A stretch of DNA of 64,000 nt, taken from contig JADKHI010000002.1 of the NCBI GenBank assembly GCA_016721825.1, positions 62,001-126,000 of the forward strand, in the 5' to 3' direction. The notes beneath the pieces were generated by a model. The model was given only the letters and a program-made list of their open reading frames with translations, made no database searches and was not told the DNA's origin. Shown here in pieces: positions 25,858-33,680 of this stretch; the stretch's first letter is position 1, and each line of letters opens with the position of its first letter. Source of the DNA: Flavobacteriales bacterium. Its GTDB lineage: Bacteria > Bacteroidota > Bacteroidia > Flavobacteriales_F > PHOS-HE28. The position numbers and the translations under genes were made by a program.

Positions 25858-26142
25858 TCAACGGATGGCTGGTCCTTCGGGAAGTGGCATCCAATGCGTT
25901 ACGTCCTCGAAAAAATGATTGCTGGTGCCTTCGCCCAGCCAGAAATGTTGTCCCGTGGCCCTGCCCGTCTTGCTCGGATTCTTGACGAAGTAGTTGTGTG
26001 CGAAGCGGAGGATGACCGCCGGACGTGATTCCATGGCGCCCGTCTTACCAGGCAAGTAAACGCGGTGGTCGGGGATCCAGCAGAGGACGCGGGTGCCGTC
26101 GTCAGGCAGGCGTTCAGCGATCGGGGTCCACAGTGCGGTCAT
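25858..26142 (-). CDS. DUF551 domain-containing protein
   Basis: A 94-residue soluble protein. WTPIAERLPDDGTRVLCWI at the N-terminus and VTHWMPLPEGP at the C-terminus are the two hallmarks of DUF551, a small domain common in phages and bacteria with unknown function. No other phage gene is nearby. I start at ATG 26142; TATCTTGG (26160-26167) lies 17 bases upstream. Confidence 0.75.
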   Translation of the reverse strand: MTALWTPIAERLPDDGTRVLCWIPDHRVYLPGKTGAMESRPAVILRFAHNYFVKNPSKTGRATGQHFWLGEGTSNHFFEDVTHWMPLPEGPAIR

Positions 26143-26186
26143 GGTGCGGGAAGACCGCGCCAAGATAGCAGTGGAGGCAATGGTGA

Positions 26187-27761
26187 TCAGTGGCAGTTGA
26201 GGTACGGATACCGATCGCTGAGCACAAGGCGCAGCAGGTCATCCGCAGCTTGCTTTCCGGCCGCGCGTAGTTCAGCGGAGGCTTCAGCGAAGAGTTTCTC
26301 GGTCTCCTTCTTCACCAGATATCGCAACAGGTCCTCATGCACTTCAAGCCCGCTGGAGCTGATCACACCTTCACGGCTGTGGTTCCACTGCCATAGCAGG
26401 GCGATCGCCAGTTGAACGGAGGAGCGGTCATGCAGGCGACCGCCTTGTACCACCGTCCGATCGCCCATATGATAGTACGCAAGGGCACGGAGCGATGTTC
26501 GGAGGATGCTCACGAGGCTGTCCACGGAAATGGTACCCACGGGCGGTTCCACAAGGTCCTTCGGCGAGATCTCGTCGTGGCGCTGGAAGCTGAGTTGATG
26601 CGCCATGGGCATGCTTTTGTTGAACTCCACCATGGCAGCGGTCACAAGTCCAGGGTGGCCCACGAGCGTACCATCGTGGCCATCCACGGCCTCGCGTTCC
26701 TTGTCGCCCAGCATCTCCAGATAGCCCGATCTCAGGCGTCCCTCATCAGGGGGAAGCACGAAGGCAGGCGCACCGATGGCATGCGCTCCTCGACGGTGAG
26801 CGGCGCCGATCGCCAGGAGACTAAGGTTGCGCAGGAAAGGTGCGTTCAATCCGATGGTCTCCCGGTCGGGTAGAGGTTTGCGGTCGGCCCCACTGAACAA
26901 GGCAATGTGATCGGCGGCATAGGCCTGTAGGTCCAATGAAACGCCTGCGCTGTGGTGGCTCAATTCGAACAGGATCTCTTCCACCTCCAACGCTGCGCTG
27001 ATCGAATCCAGCATCACCGTGGCGCGAATGGTGCCTCGCTCCAGGTCCAAATGTTCTTCAAGCAGGTCGAAGAGGCGGTCGTGGTAGCGGGCCTCCAGGT
27101 GTCCTTCCACGTGGCGCAAGTAGAGCAGGATGCCCTGTTGTCGCGCGACGAGTTCTTGAGCGTTCCGTGCACAGAACAGGACCAGGTCGAAGATGGTGGC
27201 ACAGACCGGGACACCGTTGAAGTTCACGCCGGGCTCGGTAACATGCAAGGGGCGAGGTACGAATGCCAAGCGCGTCGTGCTCGAACCGTTGATGTGTTGT
27301 CGTCCTGCCGGAGCGCTGATGACCGAGGTGCGGTGGTGGGCTGCTTCGATCAGGTTGCGGTGGGCCTCAAGTACGCTGGTGGTATCCGTCCCGCTCAGGT
27401 TCCACAGGTCGGCCACGTAGCTCATCGCGCCGCTGTTCAAGCCTTGCAGAAGTTCCGCACGGGAACAGCCGCCGAGCAGTTCCACGCGGCGTGCCTGCAT
27501 GGACATTGGCAGTGGATCGACGTTCCAGGCCGAGGAGCGGATGTGCGCGGTGGCATCCAACAGGCTCACCTCACCAGAGGCCAGCTGGTCGCGCCGTTTC
27601 TGGCGGTCGGCGAGCACCTGGGTGCGTTGTTCAGCCAGCGCTTCGGTCAGTGCGCGCATCAGCTCGCAGACCTTCGGGTTCAGCAACGCGTCGTTGACCA
27701 GGTTCACCAGGGGGACGACGTGAGGCTGTGGTTCCATGTTCGATGAGAGGCCGAAATACAT
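26187..27761 (-). CDS. aceB: Malate synthase, A type
   Basis: A 524-residue enzyme joining glyoxylate and acetyl-CoA. Matches to malate synthase A include RGTIRATVMLDSISAALEVE, LSHHSAGVSLD, RRGAHAIGAPAF and DKEREAVDGHDGTLVGHPG. The family's catalytic Arg and Asp fall within these. Isocitrate lyase, the usual operon partner, is not adjacent. Two starts are possible: ATG 27761, 3 bases after a TACTTTCG element, and ATG 27737 (MEPQPHVVPLV); the promoter position favours 27761. Confidence 0.85.
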   Translation of the reverse strand: MYFGLSSNMEPQPHVVPLVNLVNDALLNPKVCELMRALTEALAEQRTQVLADRQKRRDQLASGEVSLLDATAHIRSSAWNVDPLPMSMQARRVELLGGCSRAELLQGLNSGAMSYVADLWNLSGTDTTSVLEAHRNLIEAAHHRTSVISAPAGRQHINGSSTTRLAFVPRPLHVTEPGVNFNGVPVCATIFDLVLFCARNAQELVARQQGILLYLRHVEGHLEARYHDRLFDLLEEHLDLERGTIRATVMLDSISAALEVEEILFELSHHSAGVSLDLQAYAADHIALFSGADRKPLPDRETIGLNAPFLRNLSLLAIGAAHRRGAHAIGAPAFVLPPDEGRLRSGYLEMLGDKEREAVDGHDGTLVGHPGLVTAAMVEFNKSMPMAHQLSFQRHDEISPKDLVEPPVGTISVDSLVSILRTSLRALAYYHMGDRTVVQGGRLHDRSSVQLAIALLWQWNHSREGVISSSGLEVHEDLLRYLVKKETEKLFAEASAELRAAGKQAADDLLRLVLSDRYPYLNCH

Positions 27762-27764
27762 CGA

Positions 27765-27772
27765 CGAAAGTA
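27765..27772 (-). promoter_or_regulatory. Promoter -7 element of the malate synthase gene
   Basis: TACTTTCG, 3 bases before the ATG at 27761, so the A of the ATG could itself be the first transcribed base. Confidence 0.55.
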
Positions 27773-27813
27773 CCCAAGACCGTGCCGGGCTGTCAACTGG
27801 GACACCTGTACGA

Positions 27814-28926
27814 TCACTGAGCGAGGTCGAGTTCAGCGTGGCTCTTACGCAGGTGTTCCACTATAGGGTTCACGACCTTGAACCACAGGGGTGGCACAAG
27901 GCTCAGGAGCATCATGCCGGGGTAGCCCGTGGGCAATTGTGGCCCCATGTCGAGGCTGCGGAGCACTTGGTATTTTTTGCTGGCTTTGTAGTGGTGGTCG
28001 CTATGCCGTGTGAGCTCGAACAGCATCAACCGTCCCGGCAGCAGGTCACTGTTCCAACTGTGTACATGCTGTACCCGCTGGTAGTTGCCGCTTTCGCTGA
28101 GCCGTCGACGCAGGCCGTAGTGTTCGATGTAGTTCACCGTTTCAAGTAACAGAACGCCAATGGTGGCAGCGCCCATGAAACACCAGAGCGCCGTGCTACC
28201 GAAGAGCAACGCAATGCCCGCGACAAGCGTCGCTTCGATCGCCAGGAAGCGGATCATCTCGTTCCCGAGACCGAAAGGGGAACGTCCATCCTTCTTCAAC
28301 CGGTCGATCTCGATCCACCACGCGGAAAGGAAACTGAACACCACGCTGCGGAACCAGAAGGCATAGAGCGGTTCATTCTGGCGCGCCGAGGCCGGATCGT
28401 CCGGTGTGGCCACGCGTGCGTGGTGGCCGCGGTTGTGTTCGATGATGAAGTGCATGTAGAGGGAACTTAGCAGCAGCGTGCGCGCCAGGTCGCGTTCCCA
28501 GCGGAGGCGGCGGTGTCCGAGCTCGTGCGCCACATTGATACCGTAGATGCCGCACATCATGCCCATGGTCGCGATGCGACCCATCAGGTCCCAGCCTGCA
28601 AGTCCCGGATCGTTCACATGCGCGAGGAAGCGGAACAGGATGAACCACTGCAGCGGAACGAAGGCATAGAGCAACAGGTCGAAGATGGGGTCTTGCAAGG
28701 CTGCTTCCTCCTCAATATCCGAGAGTACACGGTGCCGAGGCTTCAAGAAGAGTTCCAGAAAAGGGATGAATACGAAGCCGAAGAGCGGGAAGGCCCAGCA
28801 TTCAAGGCCCCACCCGGCGACACCGAAAAAGGCCATGGTAGGACCTGCGAGCGAGGTGGCGTAACGCAAGGCCCGCCAACGCATGCGTCGTCGGGTGGCT
28901 GGAGAAATGGGTATGGCCAAGGGCAT
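27814..28926 (-). CDS. AlkB-like membrane monooxygenase / fatty-acid hydroxylase
   Basis: A 370-residue integral membrane di-iron enzyme. The histidine boxes are in order and spacing of alkane 1-monooxygenases: NVAHELGHRRL, EHNRGHHARVATPDDPASAR, NYIEHYGLRRR and LTRHSDHHYKASKKYQ. Six hydrophobic helices surround them. It would oxidise a medium or long alkyl chain using a rubredoxin-type electron donor, but no rubredoxin gene is nearby, and other lipid substrates are possible. I start at ATG 28926 (MPLAIPISPATRRR). Confidence 0.85.
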   Translation of the reverse strand: MPLAIPISPATRRRMRWRALRYATSLAGPTMAFFGVAGWGLECWAFPLFGFVFIPFLELFLKPRHRVLSDIEEEAALQDPIFDLLLYAFVPLQWFILFRFLAHVNDPGLAGWDLMGRIATMGMMCGIYGINVAHELGHRRLRWERDLARTLLLSSLYMHFIIEHNRGHHARVATPDDPASARQNEPLYAFWFRSVVFSFLSAWWIEIDRLKKDGRSPFGLGNEMIRFLAIEATLVAGIALLFGSTALWCFMGAATIGVLLLETVNYIEHYGLRRRLSESGNYQRVQHVHSWNSDLLPGRLMLFELTRHSDHHYKASKKYQVLRSLDMGPQLPTGYPGMMLLSLVPPLWFKVVNPIVEHLRKSHAELDLAQ

Positions 28927-29037
28927 GGGCTGGTAAAAATAGACCGCAACCCGGTCCTGTGCGATGGTTGCGCCGGGTCGGGGAGGGGGGCGGCGGCATC
29001 CGTACATTCGTGCCCCTTCGATCCGAAAACCTGACGG

Positions 29038-30360
29038 ATGAGACCTTCAACGATCACCACACTTTTCGCCATGACCGCAATGACGGCCTCGGCACAGATG
29101 CGCCAGATCCCCTTCACTGAGTTCGACCTGCCCAACGGGCTGCACGTGATCCTCCACGAGGACCACAGCACACCCATCGTGGCCGTCAGCGTGATGTATC
29201 ACGTCGGCAGCAAGGACGAGGACCCCACGCGGCGCGGTTTCGCACACTTCTTCGAGCACCTGCTGTTCGAAGGCTCCGAGAACATCGGTCGTGGTGAGTT
29301 CTCCAAGTACGTCGAGAAGGCGGGGGGGGTGTTGAACGCCAACACCAACGGAGACCGCACCTACTACTACGAAGTGCTTCCCAGTAACCAGATCGAGCTA
29401 GGGCTGTGGTTGGAGAGCGAACGCATGCTGCACGCCAAGGTGGAGACGAAGGGCATCGAAACGCAGCGCGAAGTCGTGAAGGAGGAGCGCCGCCAGCGGT
29501 ATGAGAATCAGCCCTATGGTGGCATTCTGATCGAAGTGCTGAAGCGCGCCTACACCAAGCACCCCTACCAGTGGCCCACCATCGGATTCATGGAGGACCT
29601 GAACGCCGCGAGCGAGGGTGACTACAAGAAGTTCTACAAGACCTATTACGTACCGAACAATGCGGTGCTCGTGGTGGCCGGTGACTTCGACGCGAAGACC
29701 GCACCGGACCAGATCAAGAAGTTCTTCGGCGACATTCCGAAGGGAGGCACTGTTCCACGGAGCAAGGTGGTGGAGCCACCGATGAAAGAGGAGGTGCGCG
29801 ATGTGGTATACGACAAGATCCAGCTTCCGGCCGTTGTGATGGGCTATCGGATCCCTGCTTACGGCACCAAGGATTTCTATGCTGTGGATATGGTGAACCG
29901 CCTGCTGAGCAGCGGCAACAGCTCCCGTTTGAACATGAGCGTGAAAGATGCACAGCAGAAAGCCCTGTTCGTGGGTTCCTTCAGCTTGCCCTTTGAGGAT
30001 CCCGGACTGGCCATTGCCTTCGGTATCGCCAACATGGGAGTGGCCCCCGACAGTCTTGAAGCTTCCATGGACAAAGAGATCGCCCGCACGCGTGACGAAC
30101 TCATCACCCCTGCGGAGCTGAGCAAATTGAAGGCCCAGATCGAGACCGAATACGTGAACAGCAACAGCCGTGTGGAAGGCATTGCCGAGAGCCTGGCCTC
30201 TGCCCACACGTTCCTGGGCGGTACGGCCAAGTTGAACACCGAACTGAACGAGTACCTCGCGGTGACCGCCGCGGATATGCAACGTGTGGCCAAGCAGTAC
30301 TTCGTCAAGGAGAACCGGGTGGTGCTATACTACCTGCCACAAAGCCAACAGAAGAACTAA
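29038..30360 (+). CDS. M16-family zinc metallopeptidase, catalytic subunit
   Basis: A 440-residue insulinase-type peptidase with a signal peptide (FAMTAMTASAQ). The inverted zinc motif is HFFEHLLFEG, with the third ligand in the downstream helix around QREVVKEERRQRYEN. It is followed at once by a second M16 gene overlapping by one base, the usual paired arrangement in which one subunit carries zinc. TACATTCG lies about 31 bases before the ATG. It probably degrades peptides in the periplasm. Confidence 0.88.
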   Translation: MRPSTITTLFAMTAMTASAQMRQIPFTEFDLPNGLHVILHEDHSTPIVAVSVMYHVGSKDEDPTRRGFAHFFEHLLFEGSENIGRGEFSKYVEKAGGVLNANTNGDRTYYYEVLPSNQIELGLWLESERMLHAKVETKGIETQREVVKEERRQRYENQPYGGILIEVLKRAYTKHPYQWPTIGFMEDLNAASEGDYKKFYKTYYVPNNAVLVVAGDFDAKTAPDQIKKFFGDIPKGGTVPRSKVVEPPMKEEVRDVVYDKIQLPAVVMGYRIPAYGTKDFYAVDMVNRLLSSGNSSRLNMSVKDAQQKALFVGSFSLPFEDPGLAIAFGIANMGVAPDSLEASMDKEIARTRDELITPAELSKLKAQIETEYVNSNSRVEGIAESLASAHTFLGGTAKLNTELNEYLAVTAADMQRVAKQYFVKENRVVLYYLPQSQQKN

Positions 30361-32513
30361 TGCGCCCCTGTCAGACCATGGCCCGCACATTCCTACCCGC
30401 CCTGACCCTGGCCGGTGCCCTCCTGATCCCGGCCTTCATGAACGCCCAAGTGGACCGTACCAAAGCTCCCCAACCCGGCCCCGCCCCCAAGGTGAACTTG
30501 GGCGCCCACACCACCTTCACCCTCGCCAACGGCATGCGCGTGATCGTGGTCGAGAACCACAAGCTGCCCACCGTCGGCATACAGGTGAAGTTCGACATCG
30601 AACCCATCGTTCAAGGGGACCTTGCCGGTTACCAGGACCTGATGGGGGAACTGCTCGCCTCAGGCACCCAGCGACGCACGAAGCAGAAGATCGACGAGCA
30701 GGTCGATGCCTTGGGCGCATCGCTGAACACATACAACGACGGGCTCTACGCCTCGGTGTTGAAGAAGAACTTCGGCGCGCTGATGGAGGTCGTTCAAGAA
30801 GTGGTCACGGTCGCTTCGTTCCCGGATGATGAGTTCGAGAAGGCCCGCACACGCATGATCAGCTCCGTGAGCACCCGCGTGGACGACCCGGACCAGATCG
30901 CGGACGTGGTCTCGCGCAGGCTCACCTACGGCAAGGCACATCCCTATGGCGAGGTGGTCACCGAGAAGACGCTGGGCAACGTGAAGCGGATGCATGTGAT
31001 CAACTACTACAAGCGCTTCTTCCGCCCACAGCAAGGCTACCTCGTGTTCGTAGGCGACCTGACGGAAGGTGAAGCGCGGACCGTGGCCGAGAAGTACTTC
31101 TCGAACTGGAAGGGCGGAGAGGTGACCTCGACGATCGGCCCTGATGGTGTAGAGATGGTCGAAGCCTTGGGCCCCGTTCGGAAGGCGCCCTTCACCCCTG
31201 CGGCCAACAAGCCCCGGACCGTTTGCTTCGTTGACCGCCCCGGCAGCGCGCAGAGCGTCATCAAGGTCTGCTACCCGGTCGAACTGAAGCCAAATTCGCC
31301 TGATGCGCAGACCGCACAAGTGATGAACACCATTCTTGGCGGTGGCGTCTTCAATGCTCGCTTGATGCAGAACCTGCGCGAGGACAAGGCCTACACCTAC
31401 GGAGCATACAGTTCGCTCGATGTGGACCGCTACATCGGCAGCTGGTCCGGTGGATGCAGCGTACGTAACGAAGTGACCGACAGTGCCGTGGCACAGGTCC
31501 TATTCGAGATGAACCGCATGATGGAGGCACCGGTGACCGACGAGGAGCTTGCCTTGACGAAGAGCTATATGGCCGGCAGCTTCGGCCGTAGCCTGGAGGA
31601 CCCCAGCACGCTCGCACGCTTTGCGCTGAACACCTACCTCAATGACCTGAAGCCGGACCACTATTCAACCTACCTGCAGCGCTTGGACACCGTGAGCGCG
31701 GATGGTGTACAGGCCGCGGCCACCCGCTATCTGCACCCCGACAACGCCATGATCCTCGTGGTCGGTGACAAGGAACAAGTGGCCAACAAGCTGGCCGGTT
31801 ACAGTCTGGAGAACGCTGTGCTGTACTTCGATGTGAACGGCGACCCGTTCCGTGAAAGCGCTGAGCCCGCACCGGCCGGTATGACCGCCACCCAGGTTAT
31901 CGATGCCTACATCCAGGCCATCGGCGGCCGCTCTGCGATCGACAAGGTGAAGGACCTGAAGCGTGCATATGCGGCCAAGGTGCAGGGCATGGAGATCAAC
32001 CTCACCGAGTACAACGCTGCGCCGGACAACTACTCCATGGAGATGGGTGCCGGACCGATGGTGATGCAGAAGATGGTGTACGCGGGTGGTAAGGGCTACA
32101 AGCAAGGCATGGAAGGCCGTACCGAGCTGGTCGACATCGAACTCGCTGACGCGCGGGAGAATGGCTTCATGTTCCCCGAGGCCCACTACACCGAGCTCGA
32201 CTACGAACTCACGCTGATCGGCGTTGTCACCATCAACGAGCGCAAGGCCTACCGCATCATGGTCCGCAAGGAGAACGGCATGTTCACCGAGTACTACGAT
32301 GTGGAGAGCGGATTGAAAGTGCGTCGCACCCAGACCGAATCCAGCCCCGAGGGTACCTTGGAGGTGACCACGGACTACAGCGATTACAAGGAAGTGGGCG
32401 ACGTGAAGTTCCCGCACACCATCAAGCAGAACGCCGGCATGAACTTCACCTTCACCGCGCTGGAGGTCTTGGTGAACAAGGGCGTTGACAAGAGCCTGTT
32501 CCGCACGGAATGA
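30360..32513 (+). CDS. M16-family peptidase, non-catalytic partner with C-terminal lipoprotein-carrier-like domain
   Basis: A 717-residue protein with a signal peptide (LIPAFMNAQ). Residues 40-480 form the M16 clamshell, but the zinc motif is missing: the equivalent position reads YQDLMGELLASG. Residues about 500-717 form an extra domain resembling LolA-like periplasmic folds (VIDAYIQAIGGRSAIDKVKD, then VESGLKVRRTQTES). The gene overlaps the catalytic subunit gene (TAATG), which indicates a heterodimer. It ends in a strong terminator. Confidence 0.85.
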   Translation: MRPCQTMARTFLPALTLAGALLIPAFMNAQVDRTKAPQPGPAPKVNLGAHTTFTLANGMRVIVVENHKLPTVGIQVKFDIEPIVQGDLAGYQDLMGELLASGTQRRTKQKIDEQVDALGASLNTYNDGLYASVLKKNFGALMEVVQEVVTVASFPDDEFEKARTRMISSVSTRVDDPDQIADVVSRRLTYGKAHPYGEVVTEKTLGNVKRMHVINYYKRFFRPQQGYLVFVGDLTEGEARTVAEKYFSNWKGGEVTSTIGPDGVEMVEALGPVRKAPFTPAANKPRTVCFVDRPGSAQSVIKVCYPVELKPNSPDAQTAQVMNTILGGGVFNARLMQNLREDKAYTYGAYSSLDVDRYIGSWSGGCSVRNEVTDSAVAQVLFEMNRMMEAPVTDEELALTKSYMAGSFGRSLEDPSTLARFALNTYLNDLKPDHYSTYLQRLDTVSADGVQAAATRYLHPDNAMILVVGDKEQVANKLAGYSLENAVLYFDVNGDPFRESAEPAPAGMTATQVIDAYIQAIGGRSAIDKVKDLKRAYAAKVQGMEINLTEYNAAPDNYSMEMGAGPMVMQKMVYAGGKGYKQGMEGRTELVDIELADARENGFMFPEAHYTELDYELTLIGVVTINERKAYRIMVRKENGMFTEYYDVESGLKVRRTQTESSPEGTLEVTTDYSDYKEVGDVKFPHTIKQNAGMNFTFTALEVLVNKGVDKSLFRTE

Positions 32514-32537
32514 CCTGCATTTTCGTATGATCATGGA

Positions 32538-32564
32538 GGGGCGCTCAGGCGCCCCTTCTTTTTT
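32538..32564. terminator. Terminator after the M16 pair
   Basis: GGGGCGC and GCGCCCC pair around TCAG and are followed by TTCTTTTTT. It ends where the convergent oxyR gene ends. Confidence 0.85.
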
Positions 32565-33484
32565 CAGGCTCGGCCCAACGGCATGGCCTCGCGCGAACGA
32601 AGCATGTCCTCCGGGACCACAGCTTGGATCGCGGTGGTCAAGGCCTCGAGCAGCTTGCGGCGTACGAATGGTGTGCGCACCACCAGACTTACCTGCCTCA
32701 CCGGTTCGGGAGCAGCGAAGCGTCGTACGTGGGTGTCGTCGGCCTTCACGCTCAACGCAGGTACCAAGGTCAAGCCTTCGCCATGCCGCACCAGTTGCTT
32801 CAGCGTTTCAATGCTGCCGCTCTCATAGACCACATTTCCAAGTCCGGCGGAACGGGGCCGGTCGCAGAGGTTCAGCATCTGCTCTCGGAAACAGTGGCCT
32901 TCGCCGAGCACCCAGATGGGTTGGTCTTCGAGGTCGCTTCGGCTGATGCGCTTCCGGCGCGTGAGAGCGTGGTCGTCAGGCAGGTAGGCGAGGAACGGCT
33001 CCTGGAAGAGCGGGATTTCCTCAAGCCCCGGCTCAAGCAATGGGGTCACAAGGATGCCGAGGTCCAGCGATCCGCCCTTCAGCGCCTCAATGATCCGACT
33101 GGTGCGGAGCTCTTCGATCGTGAGGCGCACGTCGACATGCTCTTTCGCGAACCGCGATAAGAACAAGGGCAACAAGTAGGGCGCCAAGGTGGGGATCACG
33201 CCTACCCGGTAGTGGCCTGCGATGCCGCCGTGCAGCTCCTTGGTAATGGCACGCAGTTGGTCCGCCTCGCGCAACACCAGACGTGCCTGTGCGATCAGGC
33301 GTTCACCCTCCGGTGTTGGGCGAAGCGGTTGCTGGCGATGAAAGAGCCGCACATCAAGCTCGTCCTCCAGCTGCCGCACCTGCATGCTCAGCGTGGGTTG
33401 CGTAACAAAGCAAGCCTCCGCGGCCTTCACGAACTGGCGGTGGTCATCGAGCGCGACCACGTATTGGAGCTGCTGAAGGGTCAT
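32564..33484 (-). CDS. oxyR: LysR-family peroxide regulator OxyR
   Basis: A 306-residue regulator. The N-terminal helix-turn-helix is QFVKAAEACFVTQPTLSMQV, and the effector domain contains LGEGHCFREQMLNLC, whose two cysteines match the redox pair of OxyR (Cys199 and Cys208 in E. coli). It is divergent from katG, its classical target. I start at ATG 33484 (TLQQLQYVVALDDH). A TAGCTTTG element ends 6 bases before it and overlaps the T-N11-A box in the intergenic region, which suggests autorepression. Confidence 0.93.
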   Translation of the reverse strand: MTLQQLQYVVALDDHRQFVKAAEACFVTQPTLSMQVRQLEDELDVRLFHRQQPLRPTPEGERLIAQARLVLREADQLRAITKELHGGIAGHYRVGVIPTLAPYLLPLFLSRFAKEHVDVRLTIEELRTSRIIEALKGGSLDLGILVTPLLEPGLEEIPLFQEPFLAYLPDDHALTRRKRISRSDLEDQPIWVLGEGHCFREQMLNLCDRPRSAGLGNVVYESGSIETLKQLVRHGEGLTLVPALSVKADDTHVRRFAAPEPVRQVSLVVRTPFVRRKLLEALTTAIQAVVPEDMLRSREAMPLGRA

Positions 33485-33490
33485 ATTGAG

Positions 33491-33498
33491 CAAAGCTA
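33491..33498 (-). promoter_or_regulatory. Promoter -7 element of oxyR
   Basis: TAGCTTTG on the minus strand, 6 bases before the ATG. It overlaps the LysR-type box at 33498-33520 by one base. Confidence 0.6.
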
Positions 33499-33520
33499 TT
33501 GATCGATCATGATTATCAAT
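33498..33520. promoter_or_regulatory. LysR-type operator between oxyR and katG
   Basis: ATTGAT, 11 bases, ATCAAT: a perfect T-N11-A dyad of the kind LysR-type regulators bind. It touches the oxyR -7 element and is centred about 46 bases before the expected katG start of transcription, positions suited to repressing oxyR and activating katG. Confidence 0.65.
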
Positions 33521-33543
33521 TAGGTCTATGCTTGTGAGCCGGG

Positions 33544-33551
33544 TACTTTCG
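33544..33551 (+). promoter_or_regulatory. Promoter -7 element of katG
   Basis: TACTTTCG. No TTG lies at the -33 distance, as expected of an activator-dependent promoter. It leaves a leader of about 125 bases before the katG ATG. Confidence 0.55.
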
Positions 33552-33680
33552 CTTCCGGACCAAGTGCGTTGCATCCGCATATTGATGCCGATCAGTGTCT
33601 CTTGACCCAGGAATGATGAGCTTGCGATGACCGGTCCATCCGGTCCTCGAACAACACGAAACCTCAAGACCAACGTAGTT

